A DNA stretch of 64,000 nt from Vulcanimicrobiota bacterium. Its GTDB lineage: Bacteria; Vulcanimicrobiota; Vulcanimicrobiia; Vulcanimicrobiales; Vulcanimicrobiaceae. The notes under the pieces are model-generated. The model ran no database searches. It was not told where the DNA came from and saw nothing but the letters and a program-made list of their open reading frames with translations. This document shows positions 9,577 through 17,627 of this stretch, in pieces. Position 1 is the first letter of the stretch. Every line of letters begins with the position of its first letter. The stretch is taken from NCBI GenBank assembly GCA_027306785.1, contig DAHUZB010000005.1, positions 62,001-126,000 on the forward strand, read 5' to 3'. The translations under genes and the position numbers were made by a program.

Positions 9577-10559
9577 CGCTCGACGCGCGGCCGATCGCGG
9601 ACTCGCTCGCGCAAGCCCGACACGCTGCGGGCGCGATGAAGGCCGCGACGATGACGTTCGTCCTCTTCTTCGAAGATGCGAGCGTCGGCGCATGGGTGCG
9701 TGAACGCACGCACGCGCTCGCGGAAAAGCACCCGTCGCGCGTCGTAATCTTCGACGCAACACGCCCCCTCGGCGAGGATCGCGTGGAGCCCTCGACGGCG
9801 CGCGGGGAATGGATCGAGATGGGCGTGCGCGGCGCGAGCGAGCACGAACTCGCGGCCGCGCTGCGTGCGCTCGCACTGCCCGAGGCACCGATCGTCCTCG
9901 CGTGGATCGCGAACGGTCTCGCGAGCGATCCGCGCTTCGGCGCGCTCGCGGAGATCGCCACGACCGTGATCTGCAGCACCTCGGTGATCGACACCGGCAC
10001 GACCGCCCTGCGCGAACTCTGCGCCTTCATGGAGAGCCGCCCGGCGATCGCGGTGCAGGATCTCGCCTACCTGCGCCTCGCGGCTTGGCAAGACCTCATC
10101 GCCGGGTTCTTCGACGATCCCGCGCTCGCCGACGAACTCGGCCGCATTCGCCGCGTCGAGATCGCGGCGGGCTCGGCGTCGGAGATGTACTACGTGCTCG
10201 GCTGGCTCGCGAGCCGGCTCGGATGGACGCCCTGCGCGGCCGATCGGCTCTGCAATCGCGAGGGTGCCGAGATCTCGTTTTCGCTCGCGTTCGAGGGCGC
10301 CCCGCGCCGACTCGAACGCGTCGCGCTCGCCGGAGCGACGACGCGTTGTCTCGCCGAAGTCCACGCGCAGGATCCGAACGCGGTATGCCTGCGCGTCGAA
10401 GGGCGACGCACGCACGCCGAACGCTGCGCGCCGCTGCATTCGTTCGACGTCGCCTCGCTCGTGGAGCGTGCGATTCTGACGCGCGGTCGCGATCCGATCT
10501 TCATCGATGCCCTGCAGACCGCGCGGCATCTCATCGAACGACAGGAGCACCTCGAGTGA
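9573..10559 (+). CDS. opcA: OpcA-like glucose-6-phosphate dehydrogenase assembly protein
   Basis: A 328-aa OpcA-family protein, recognised by its pattern (TTVICSTSVIDTG, DLAYLRLAAWQDLIAGFFDD, and a C-terminal domain with LHSFDVASLVERAI) and its place after zwf. In cyanobacteria OpcA is an allosteric or assembly activator of glucose-6-phosphate dehydrogenase, and thioredoxin acts through it. The GTG at 9573 forms a GTGA overlap with the zwf stop and has GGAG about ten bases upstream. The gene couples onward to pgl by another GTGA. It has no catalytic motifs of its own. The name rests on family resemblance plus position, both fairly strong here. Confidence 0.85.
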   Translation: MTLDARPIADSLAQARHAAGAMKAATMTFVLFFEDASVGAWVRERTHALAEKHPSRVVIFDATRPLGEDRVEPSTARGEWIEMGVRGASEHELAAALRALALPEAPIVLAWIANGLASDPRFGALAEIATTVICSTSVIDTGTTALRELCAFMESRPAIAVQDLAYLRLAAWQDLIAGFFDDPALADELGRIRRVEIAAGSASEMYYVLGWLASRLGWTPCAADRLCNREGAEISFSLAFEGAPRRLERVALAGATTRCLAEVHAQDPNAVCLRVEGRRTHAERCAPLHSFDVASLVERAILTRGRDPIFIDALQTARHLIERQEHLE

Positions 10560-11284
10560 CGCGCGATCCCGGACAGATCGAGATCTTCACCGCTCCGGCG
10601 GACGTGGCGTCGGCGCTCGCGACGCTCTTCGTGGAAGAAGCGCGGCGCGCGATCGCGGAGCGCGGACGCTTCGCGGTCTCGCTCGCGGGCGGTACCACGC
10701 CGAAGGCCGCGTACGCGCTGCTCGCCGGGCTTCCCGCGGCGCGCGCGCTCGACTGGCGCGCGATCGAGATCTTCTTCGGCGACGAACGCTGCGTCGCACC
10801 CGACGACGAGCAATCGAACTACCGTATGGCCCGACTCGCCTTTTTCGACGCGGTCGGCGTTCCCGCGCGACAGGTACATCGGATGCGCGGTGAAGAGGAC
10901 CCGCCGCGCGCCGCGCTCGCCTATCGCGACGATCTCGTTGCGACGCTCGGCCCGCAGCCGCGCTTCGATCTCGTGCTGCTCGGCGTGGGTCCCGACGGCC
11001 ACACCGCCTCGCTCTTTCCCGGCGGCGACCCGTTCGCCGACGACGCGGCGCTGGTGCGTGCGGTCTACGCGCCGACGCAGGGGCAATGGCGGCTGACGCT
11101 CACGCCGCGGGTGCTCAACGGTGCGCGCACGATCGCATTTACGGTGGAGGGCGCGGGCAAAGCGGCGATGCTCAAAACGGTGCGAGAGGGCTCGTACGAA
11201 CCCTCTCGCTATCCGGCACAGTCGATTGCACCGCACGACGGGCGGCTGCTCTGGCTCGTCGATCGCGCCGCGGCGGGCGTTTAG
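10556..11284 (+). CDS. pgl: 6-phosphogluconolactonase (DevB/SOL type)
   Basis: Hydrolyses 6-phosphogluconolactone, closing the oxidative pentose phosphate branch. The 242 aa include the phosphate-binding SLAGGTTPK near residue 44, FFGDERCV, and the family's conserved LLGVGPDGHTASLFPG with the catalytic-site histidine. It is translationally coupled to opcA (GTGA overlap at 10556), with ACAGGAG upstream. It is last gene of the operon and ends against the convergent efflux operon, overlapping a possible 42-aa reading frame by four bases. Confidence 0.95.
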   Translation: MTRDPGQIEIFTAPADVASALATLFVEEARRAIAERGRFAVSLAGGTTPKAAYALLAGLPAARALDWRAIEIFFGDERCVAPDDEQSNYRMARLAFFDAVGVPARQVHRMRGEEDPPRAALAYRDDLVATLGPQPRFDLVLLGVGPDGHTASLFPGGDPFADDAALVRAVYAPTQGQWRLTLTPRVLNGARTIAFTVEGAGKAAMLKTVREGSYEPSRYPAQSIAPHDGRLLWLVDRAAAGV

Positions 11285-11409
11285 CGCGCGAAGCGGCTAT
11301 TCCAGCGATCGAGTTCGCGCGCGTAGAGCACCGCGCTTCGCTCTTGGAGTTTGCGATGCGTGAGCGCACTCAGGCGCACGCGCCGCACCGGCCGAATCGA
11401 TCCGATCAT
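11281..11409 (-). CDS. Possible 42-aa arginine-rich microprotein after tolC
   Basis: A 42-codon frame, ATG at 11409 to TAA at 11281, not matched to any family I know. Its ATG overlaps the tolC stop as ATGA, the same coupling used by real genes throughout this window. It starts MIGSIRPVRRVRL and ends LDRWNSRFAR. About a quarter of residues are arginine, with an amphipathic-looking C-terminal half. It fills almost the entire space between tolC and the convergent pgl and overlaps the pgl end by four bases. It may be a true small basic protein of the efflux operon or a chance frame in GC-rich DNA. Confidence 0.4.
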   Translation of the reverse strand: MIGSIRPVRRVRLSALTHRKLQERSAVLYARELDRWNSRFAR

Positions 11410-13121
11410 TTCGTCTCATCTCCTTGTCCGAGCGTCTTCAGAGAAACGTGGTTCGCCTGCAGAATGGTTCCATCGGCGCGCTGCAGTTCGACGATCGCTT
11501 TGTTCAAATCGGTCTGCGCCTGCAGTTCGAGGCCTTCGTCCTGCACGAGTTCGGTCTGACGCTGCAGCACGAGGAACGTGGTCGAGGCGCCGTTCTTGAA
11601 CTTCCGCTCTTCGCTTGCGTAGACGGCCTGCGCGTTCTCGCGCGCGCGCCGCGCGGCGTAGAGACGCGCGAGCGCCGAGCGATAGGTCTGCACCGCGTTG
11701 CGCACGTCGAAGAGGATGCGCTGATCCACGCCGTTCGCTTGGATCTTCGCGATGCGTTGCTGCTCGCGGGCGGCGGCGAGATCGGCGCGCGCCGTGTTGT
11801 TGCCGAGCGGCGTCGAGATCACGACGCCCGCCGAGTAGCTCGGGAAGCGCCCGATGTTGCCGTACGCCTGTCCGTAAGTTCCGCCCAGGTAGCCCGGCGG
11901 CACTTGGTTGCCGAACTGCGGATTGGGCGGCAGCGCGTTGCCGGCGAAGCCGTTGCCCGCGTACTGCAGTTGCAGATCGACCTGCGGCAGTAGCTGATTC
12001 TTCGCAAACGCGAGGTTCGCGTTCGCCTGACGCCGCGAAGCGAGCACCTCGGCGAGTTCGGGACGATGCGCCATCGCGGCGGTCAGTTCGTCGGCGAGCT
12101 TCGGTGCGGCCGGAAGCTGCAGGACGGGCGAGGTGGGCATCAGATTCGCGCGCCAGATCGGATCGGCGGGATCGTCGACGATCAGGCTCTTGAGCTCGTT
12201 CTGCAGGCTCGAGACGGTCTGGAGCGCCGAGAAGACGTTGTCCTGATAGACCGCGACCTGCGTCGAGGATTCCACCGCGTCGATCGGCGCCGCCGCTCCG
12301 CGCTTGGCGAGGCGCACGTTGCTGTTCTGCTGTGCGATCGCGTTGCGTAGCGCGCTCTCCTGGATCGCGGCGTTGCGCCACGCGGCGACGAGATCCCAGT
12401 AGGTGTTCTCCACCGCGGCGATCGTGCTCGAGGCCGCCGCGAGCGTCTGCGCGCTCGAGGCGTCGCCGTTGATACGCGCAAGTTCGAGTTGAAGCTTGGT
12501 GCGATTGATGCCCGCGTTCTTGAGCAGCGGCTGCGTGACCGAGAGGTTCAGGCTCGCGAGATAATACGGATCGAACGCGTTGACGATCGTGCTGTCGTCG
12601 ACGCGCGTCTGCGAGACGCTCGCGCTGTACTGCGTGCCGATCGGCAACTGACCCGAGACACCCGCCTGCACGTTTTGGTAGTTCTGCTCGACCGGCCCGA
12701 AGTTCGGACCCGCAAAGAAGGCGTTCTCCGGTGCGGCTTTATCGTGTTTGATCGAGGGTTCGATCATGAAGCGCACGTCGTAGGCTCCGCGCGCCGCCCG
12801 AATCTGATACGCGGCGATCTTGGTGCTCGCGGCCGAAACCGCGAGATCGGGGTTCTTCGCAAGCGCCATCCCGATCGCGGCGTCGAGCGTGAGCCCGACG
12901 AACGGCTGCTGCGTGACGCCCACGACGTCGGCATCGGTCGGCCGCACGTCCGGCGCTTTATACCCGGGCGCGACCTTCGGCAACGCGGGGGCGATCGGCG
13001 ACGGCTCCGGCGACGGCACGGTGACCGCGGCTGCCGGATGCTGCGCGGCGCGCGCGCCGGTGCCGAGGCCGCCGACGAGCGCGAGCGAGAGGGTGAGGGT
13101 GGTGAGTGTGCGAGTAGTCAC
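11406..13121 (-). CDS. TolC-family outer membrane efflux protein
   Basis: Outer-membrane channel of a tripartite drug exporter, 571 aa from the GTG start. It has an N-terminal signal segment (LTTLTLSLALVGGLGTGARA), a proline-rich linker, then two TolC repeats. Typical features are long alternating alpha-helices (SSTIAAVENTYWDLVAAWRN; ELAEVLASRRQANANLAFAKNQLLPQVDL) and the C-terminal LVQDEGLELQAQTDLNKAIVELQRADG. I chose GTG at 13121 because GGAG lies just upstream; the longer frame would begin at TTG 13148 inside the preceding gene. It follows emrB by 13 bases. Proteins joining a TolC channel to EmrAB are standard for DHA2 pumps. Confidence 0.9.
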   Translation of the reverse strand: MTTRTLTTLTLSLALVGGLGTGARAAQHPAAAVTVPSPEPSPIAPALPKVAPGYKAPDVRPTDADVVGVTQQPFVGLTLDAAIGMALAKNPDLAVSAASTKIAAYQIRAARGAYDVRFMIEPSIKHDKAAPENAFFAGPNFGPVEQNYQNVQAGVSGQLPIGTQYSASVSQTRVDDSTIVNAFDPYYLASLNLSVTQPLLKNAGINRTKLQLELARINGDASSAQTLAAASSTIAAVENTYWDLVAAWRNAAIQESALRNAIAQQNSNVRLAKRGAAAPIDAVESSTQVAVYQDNVFSALQTVSSLQNELKSLIVDDPADPIWRANLMPTSPVLQLPAAPKLADELTAAMAHRPELAEVLASRRQANANLAFAKNQLLPQVDLQLQYAGNGFAGNALPPNPQFGNQVPPGYLGGTYGQAYGNIGRFPSYSAGVVISTPLGNNTARADLAAAREQQRIAKIQANGVDQRILFDVRNAVQTYRSALARLYAARRARENAQAVYASEERKFKNGASTTFLVLQRQTELVQDEGLELQAQTDLNKAIVELQRADGTILQANHVSLKTLGQGDETK

Positions 13122-13134
13122 GATCGCTCCTTGG

Positions 13135-14670
13135 TCATTCGGCCGCAATCGGGCCGCCGAGACGCGGTTTGTTCAAAAGTAAGACGAGCGGCGCGAGCGC
13201 GATCGACAGAATCGCAACCCAGCGCGAAGTATCGGCGTACGAGAGCACGACCGCTTGGCTCTCGACGACGCCCTCCAGATTGGCGAGCGCCGCGACGGAA
13301 TGTTCGCCGCCGTTGTGCTGCAGATAGATCGCGGTCGGCGCGCGATGCAGATTCTCCGCCGCCGCGAGCGCGGTCTGATGGTAGGTGATGCCGCGCACGA
13401 GGATCGTCACCAGCACCGCCGTCGCGATGCTGCCGCCGACCTGGCGCGAGAGATTGAAGAACGCCGAGGTCGCCGGCACGTCCTTGTCGGGCACGCCGCC
13501 GAGCACCGCCACCGAGAGCGGAACGAAGATCTGCGAGAGCCCGATTCCGCTGATGATGAGCGAGAGAATGAACGTGCCGAAGTGGGAGACCGGCGTGGTG
13601 ACGTCGGCGAGCAGCCAATTCGAGATACCGAGCAGCACGAATCCCACCGCCGTCGAGAGCCGAACATCAACCGTCCCACGGCTCGCGAGCGCGGCGGTAA
13701 GCGGAGTGAAGAGCATCACGGCACCCGCGCGAACGAGAATCGTCAATCCGGAGAGCGTGGCGGTGAAGCCGAGCGACCCTTGCAGGTACTGCGGCAAGAC
13801 CAGAATCGAGCCGTAGAGGCTCACCCCGAGCACGGCGCCGAGCAGACTGCCCGCCGCAACCTGGCGCAGACGCAGTACGTGCAGATCCACCACCGGAATC
13901 GCCGAGCGCAGCGTCCACCAGACGAAGCCGATCAAGCCGATTGCCGAGAGCGCGGTGAAGAGTCGGATATTCGGATCGCCGAACCAGTCGTACTGTTGTC
14001 CCTGATCGAGCACGTACTGCATCGATCCGAGTCCGAGCGCGAGCAGGCCGAGCCCGATCCAATCGAGTTTGCGTTCCTGCGGCTCAGAGGGATTGCGCAG
14101 ATACATCCAGATCAGCGTCGCCGCGACGATGCCGACCGGCAGGTTGATGAAGAACGCCCAGCGCCAGGTGAGATTGTCGGTGATCCAGCCGCCGAGCACG
14201 GGGCCGAGCGCCGGTCCGACGATCACGCCCATCGCGAAGATGCCCTGCGCCTTGCCCTGCTCGCGCAGCGTATAGGTATCGCGCAGGATCGCCTGCGAGG
14301 TGGAGATCAGCCCACCGCCGCCGAGCCCTTGGACGATGCGCCAGAATACGAGGCTGCCGAAGCTGCCCGCGAGTCCGCACATCAGCGAGGCGATCGTGAA
14401 GATGATGATCGACGCGAAGAAGTACTGGCGACGGCCGAAGCGCGCCGCGAGCCACGGCGTGATCGGGATGACGATCACGTTCGCGACGATGTACCCCGTC
14501 ACGATCCACGCACCTTGATCGACCGGAACGCCGAAGTTGCCTTGAATGTTCGGCAGCGCGACGTTGACGATCGTGGTGTCGATGATCTCGAGAAGCGTCG
14601 CGGCGATGACCGCGATGCTCACGATTGCCCGGCGCAGGCCGTGCTCGACCACGCTTTGAGATTGCTGCAT
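13135..14670 (-). CDS. DHA2 family (EmrB/QacA-like) MFS drug exporter
   Basis: Inner-membrane proton-driven multidrug exporter of 511 aa, with the 14-helix pattern of the DHA2 family. Visible signatures are the helix-1 motif LLEIIDTTIVNVALPNIQ with its conserved aspartate, the loop motif WLAARFGRR (GRR after helix 2), and antiporter motif C (MGVIVGPALGPVLGGWI). It lies 33 bases after the adaptor gene and just before tolC, so adaptor, pump and channel are in the proper order for a tripartite EmrAB-TolC machine. Substrate is unknown. Confidence 0.93.
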   Translation of the reverse strand: MQQSQSVVEHGLRRAIVSIAVIAATLLEIIDTTIVNVALPNIQGNFGVPVDQGAWIVTGYIVANVIVIPITPWLAARFGRRQYFFASIIIFTIASLMCGLAGSFGSLVFWRIVQGLGGGGLISTSQAILRDTYTLREQGKAQGIFAMGVIVGPALGPVLGGWITDNLTWRWAFFINLPVGIVAATLIWMYLRNPSEPQERKLDWIGLGLLALGLGSMQYVLDQGQQYDWFGDPNIRLFTALSAIGLIGFVWWTLRSAIPVVDLHVLRLRQVAAGSLLGAVLGVSLYGSILVLPQYLQGSLGFTATLSGLTILVRAGAVMLFTPLTAALASRGTVDVRLSTAVGFVLLGISNWLLADVTTPVSHFGTFILSLIISGIGLSQIFVPLSVAVLGGVPDKDVPATSAFFNLSRQVGGSIATAVLVTILVRGITYHQTALAAAENLHRAPTAIYLQHNGGEHSVAALANLEGVVESQAVVLSYADTSRWVAILSIALAPLVLLLNKPRLGGPIAAE

Positions 14671-14703
14671 GACGTCAGCTCCTCGCTCGTGCCGTCGCGA
14701 TCC

Positions 14704-15966
14704 TTAGCGAACCTTCACGTACGCTTCGACGCTCATGCCCGGGCGCAGCGGTTTGCTCGCGCGCATGTCGTCGATCGAGATGCGCACGGGGATGCGCTGC
14801 GTCACTTTGACGAAGTTGCCGGTGGCATTCTGCGCGGGAACGAGCGCGTAGGTATTCTGCGAGGCCGGATTGATCGAGATCACGTGGCCGTGGAACACCG
14901 TGCCCTTATACGCATCGACGTCGATATCGACGGGCTGGCCCGGCTTCATGTCGCCGAGCTGCGTCTCTTTGAAGTTCGCGGTGACGTAGATCTTGCCCGG
15001 ACCGTCGGGAATGAGCGTCATCAGCGTCATACCCGCCTGCACGGTCTGACCGACCTCGGCACTCTTCTCGCCGATGAACCCGTCGACCGGAGCGACGATG
15101 CGCGTGTAGGCGAGGTTCTGCTTCGCGATGTTGAGCTGCGCGCGCGCCGCCTCGATTTGACTCGGGTCCGATGCCTGCGCGAGCTTGCCTTGCGCGGTCG
15201 TCACGCCGCCCTGCGCGGCGCTGACGCCCGCCATCGCGGCTCCGACGCGCTGCTGCGCGGCGGTCAAGCTCGCCGACGCGACGTTGACTTGATCTTCGGC
15301 TGCGCGAAGCTGCGCCGCCGCGCCCGCGGCCGCCGCACGCGCGGCATCGAGCTGGGCGCGCGAAACGTCGCCGGTCGCGAAGAGCGACGAGGCGCGACGA
15401 TAATCCGCCGCGGCACGGTCGTCGGCCGCCTGCGCCGCCGGAAGCTGGGCCTGCGCCGCGCGTAACTGCGCGCGCGCCTGTTCCACGCCCGCCTCGGCGA
15501 CCGGGACCTGCGCCTGCGCGTCGGTCGCGTTCGCCTCGGCCTGCGCCACGCCGCCCTGTCCCTGCGTCGTGGTCGTGCGCTGATCGGCCATCGCGAGATC
15601 GAACTGCGCCTGCGCCTGGCGAACCTGATCCTGTTCGACCGATTTGTCGAGCACGATCAGGATCTGCCCCTTCTTCACTTCCTGGTTGGTGTCCACAAGA
15701 ACTTGATCGATGCGCTCGTTGATCTTGCTCGTGACCGCCACCGGATCGGCGTCGATGCGCGCGTCGTCGGTTCCCTCGTGCACGCGTGCATAGAGGAACC
15801 ACTTGACGCCCCACACGAGCAGGATCACCGCCACGATCGCACCGATCGTGCCGAAGATCACCCGCTTGCGGGGACCGTTGCGTTCTTCCGTGTCGGCTGT
15901 CGCCTGCGCGTGGCCGTTGGCCGGCGCGGCCGCCGTGGTCTGCTTTTCAGCCTCACGCGTGTCCAT
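14704..15966 (-). CDS. HlyD/EmrA-type periplasmic adaptor
   Basis: Membrane fusion protein of 420 aa linking the inner-membrane pump to TolC. It has one N-terminal membrane helix (VIFGTIGAIVAVILLVWGVKWFL, about residues 35-57), a biotinyl-lipoyl half (VTSKINERIDQVLV), and a very long alanine/glutamine-rich coiled coil (~residues 110-265). The second lipoyl half follows (VAPVDGFIGEKSAEVGQTV), then the beta-barrel (KETQLGDMKPGQPVDIDVDA). The start overlaps the preceding tetR stop by 14 bases, so repressor and pump are on one transcript. Confidence 0.93.
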   Translation of the reverse strand: MDTREAEKQTTAAAPANGHAQATADTEERNGPRKRVIFGTIGAIVAVILLVWGVKWFLYARVHEGTDDARIDADPVAVTSKINERIDQVLVDTNQEVKKGQILIVLDKSVEQDQVRQAQAQFDLAMADQRTTTTQGQGGVAQAEANATDAQAQVPVAEAGVEQARAQLRAAQAQLPAAQAADDRAAADYRRASSLFATGDVSRAQLDAARAAAAGAAAQLRAAEDQVNVASASLTAAQQRVGAAMAGVSAAQGGVTTAQGKLAQASDPSQIEAARAQLNIAKQNLAYTRIVAPVDGFIGEKSAEVGQTVQAGMTLMTLIPDGPGKIYVTANFKETQLGDMKPGQPVDIDVDAYKGTVFHGHVISINPASQNTYALVPAQNATGNFVKVTQRIPVRISIDDMRASKPLRPGMSVEAYVKVR

Positions 15967-16588
15967 GTTCGTTGCTCCTTACACCGTTGAGAAAGACGTC
16001 GATAAATTGACGAAGTGCGTAGTCGGTATCGGTAAAAATACGTTGATCGGGGAACTTGTCGCGAGCGATCACGCGCACGAACATCATTCCCATGAAGACG
16101 GCGGCGAGCTCCTCGGGATTTCCCCGTAGCCGCCCGTCCTCGATGCGCGCGGCCATGTACTGCGTGACCACGCCGCGAATCGCGGTCTGCGGACGCCAGG
16201 TCTCCTGCGCGAATACGTTGTTCTCGTAATCGTGCTCGACGAGCGACCAGCGCATCATGTCGACCATCGACTCCATGCGCTCGGTCATCGCCTCGGCGAT
16301 CGTAAAGAGTTCCTCGTCGAGCGTGCCGTGCAGACTCGAGATCACGTCGCGCAGCACCACGTCGCCGCAGCTATGTTTGGCGACCGCGATGATCAACGCG
16401 TCCTTATTGCCGAAGTGACGGAAGAGCGTCGCTTCGTTCACGCCCGCCGCCTCGGCGATCTCGCGCGTCGTCGCGCCGCGCTTGCCCTTGCGCGCCATCA
16501 CCTCGCGGGCGGCGATCAGGATACGTTCGCGCGTCTCTTCGGGCGACGAGGCGCGCTGGGTGTCGCCGCTTTTCGACGTTTCGATCAT
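15953..16588 (-). CDS. TetR/AcrR-family regulator of the efflux operon
   Basis: A 211-aa repressor-type protein. Residues ~17-65 hold the TetR helix-turn-helix (ILIAAREVMARKGKRGATT, then EIAEAAGVNEATLFRHFGNKDALI). The remainder is the variable ligand-binding and dimer domain. It is coupled to the gene before it by an ATGA overlap and to the adaptor after it by 14 bases. This suggests a drug-responsive autorepressor for the whole operon. The likely targets are the two palindromes at 17536-17601 upstream of the first gene. That link is inference. Confidence 0.92.
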   Translation of the reverse strand: MIETSKSGDTQRASSPEETRERILIAAREVMARKGKRGATTREIAEAAGVNEATLFRHFGNKDALIIAVAKHSCGDVVLRDVISSLHGTLDEELFTIAEAMTERMESMVDMMRWSLVEHDYENNVFAQETWRPQTAIRGVVTQYMAARIEDGRLRGNPEELAAVFMGMMFVRVIARDKFPDQRIFTDTDYALRQFIDVFLNGVRSNEHGHA

Positions 16589-17238
16589 TGCTTGAAGACC
16601 TTGTCGTCGACGGCCACGTTGGTCTGATACGTCTTATAGACGGAGTCGCCGACCGCGTGGACGTGCGGAATATCGATCTCGACGTGCTGCTGCGAGAGCA
16701 CGGTGAAGGCGCCCTCCGTGCGATACCACTGCCGCATCACGATCTTGCCGCCGCTCGTGTAGTACCACTCCATGCGTACGAGTTCGTAATTGCTCGGATC
16801 GACATAGGCGAGCACGTGATCCAAAATCGTGCTGTGAATCTTCTTCGTCATACGAAGCACGAGCATGGGCCGCCCCTCGAGCATCTGCGTGCCCACGAGC
16901 GTCACGTTCTGATCGCGCTCCCAACCCGCCGGGTCACCGATGTCGTTGAAGAGCTTCGAGAAACCCTTGGCGTAGCTCGGGACGCGATCGAAGACGACGA
17001 CGAAGCGATCGGGCCGCTTGTAGTACGTCGTCCCGTCGAGCGTCGGCGCGAGGAACGGGAAATTCAGCATGCGCAGGTCCACGTGAACGCGCGCGGTGTA
17101 GCTCGTAAGCGACGGATTGCGCGCGAGCATGCGTTCGATCACGGCATGCGCGTTTGCGGGTGTGTCGAGCGGCTGCGCGCGTAGCGGCGCGGACGCGGCG
17201 ACGCCGAGCGCGAGGGCCAGAGCCAGGATACGCGGCAT
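16585..17238 (-). CDS. LolA-like periplasmic lipoprotein-sorting-type protein
   Basis: A 217-aa exported protein: signal peptide (MPRILALALALGVAASAPLRAQ), then alternating beta-strands in the style of outer-membrane lipoprotein-sorting (LolA-like) proteins. Examples are YTARVHVDLRML, GTTYYKRPDRFVVVFD, MLVLRMTKK and LAYVDPSNYELVRMEWYY. The ATG at 17238 follows the STAS gene by two bases, and its stop overlaps tetR by ATGA, so it belongs to the efflux operon. A lipid- or hydrophobe-binding periplasmic partner for the pump is a reasonable guess, not shown. Its presence in this operon type is unusual. Confidence 0.7.
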   Translation of the reverse strand: MPRILALALALGVAASAPLRAQPLDTPANAHAVIERMLARNPSLTSYTARVHVDLRMLNFPFLAPTLDGTTYYKRPDRFVVVFDRVPSYAKGFSKLFNDIGDPAGWERDQNVTLVGTQMLEGRPMLVLRMTKKIHSTILDHVLAYVDPSNYELVRMEWYYTSGGKIVMRQWYRTEGAFTVLSQQHVEIDIPHVHAVGDSVYKTYQTNVAVDDKVFKQ

Positions 17239-17240
17239 CG

Positions 17241-17531
17241 TCACGCCGCCGATTCCATCGGGAAGACCCGATCGAGCGCGGTGACCTGCAGCGAGCGCAG
17301 GATGTCGGGGCGCGAGACCCGCAGGGCGAGCTCGCCGCCTTTTTCGCGGGCGCGCCGCAGCAGGGTGATCAGCCCGCGGACGCCCTCGGTGTCGAGCCGC
17401 TCCAAGCGGTCGAGATCGAAGACGACTCGGCCCGCGCCCGCGGCGATCGCCTCGAGCGAAGCGGCCTCGAGCGCGTCGATCGCGCTCGGGTCGTACTGGA
17501 AGGTCGGATACTGTACGATTATCGTCATCAT
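17241..17531 (-). CDS. STAS-domain protein (anti-sigma-factor-antagonist-like)
   Basis: A 96-aa single STAS domain from ATG 17531 (an alternative ATG lies one codon later). The core is VVFDLDRLERLDTEGVRGL. The position that is phosphorylated in SpoIIAA-type antagonists (usually Ser in D-S-x-G) is Thr48 here, in D47-T-E-G50. This leaves phospho-control possible. No anti-sigma factor or kinase is nearby. It is first gene of the efflux operon, two bases before the LolA-like gene. Its role there (partner switching, or a lipid/nucleotide sensor) is unknown. Confidence 0.75.
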   Translation of the reverse strand: MMTIIVQYPTFQYDPSAIDALEAASLEAIAAGAGRVVFDLDRLERLDTEGVRGLITLLRRAREKGGELALRVSRPDILRSLQVTALDRVFPMESAA

Positions 17532-17535
17532 TTTC

Positions 17536-17601
17536 GTGCAAGTGGGTACTTGCACGCAGAGAGTACCACATGCCGTTCCCGCATGCAAGTACCCACTTGC
17601 A
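17536..17601. promoter_or_regulatory. Two matching palindromic operators between efflux operon and beta-lactamase-like gene
   Basis: GTGCAAGT-GGGT-ACTTGCAC (17536-17555) and TGCAAGT-ACCC-ACTTGCA (17584-17601) share the same arms with a 4-base spacer and have centres 47 bases apart. The pair overlaps the candidate promoter of the STAS operon and ends 26 bases before the beta-lactamase-like start. A dimeric regulator, most simply the TetR protein of this operon, could control both directions. Sites are seen; the regulator is inferred. Confidence 0.65.
17560..17588 (-). promoter_or_regulatory. Putative promoter of the STAS-efflux operon
   Basis: On the minus strand TTGCAT (17588-17583) and TACTCT (17565-17560) are separated by exactly 17 bases. 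The -35 box lies within the distal palindrome, and the proximal palindrome covers the region just after the expected transcription start. Confidence 0.5.
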
Positions 17602-17627
17602 GCGGGGTTGGTTTCGCGGGGCCGGGA

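Noticed and set aside
13122-13148. Longer tolC start at TTG 13148
   Set aside because: GTG 13121 has GGAG at correct spacing and starts a normal signal peptide; the TTG lies inside the pump gene.
13255-15465. 736-codon plus-strand frame opposite the efflux pump and adaptor
   Set aside because: Spans two real genes and their gap in antisense, with Arg/Asp-rich composition and no domain.
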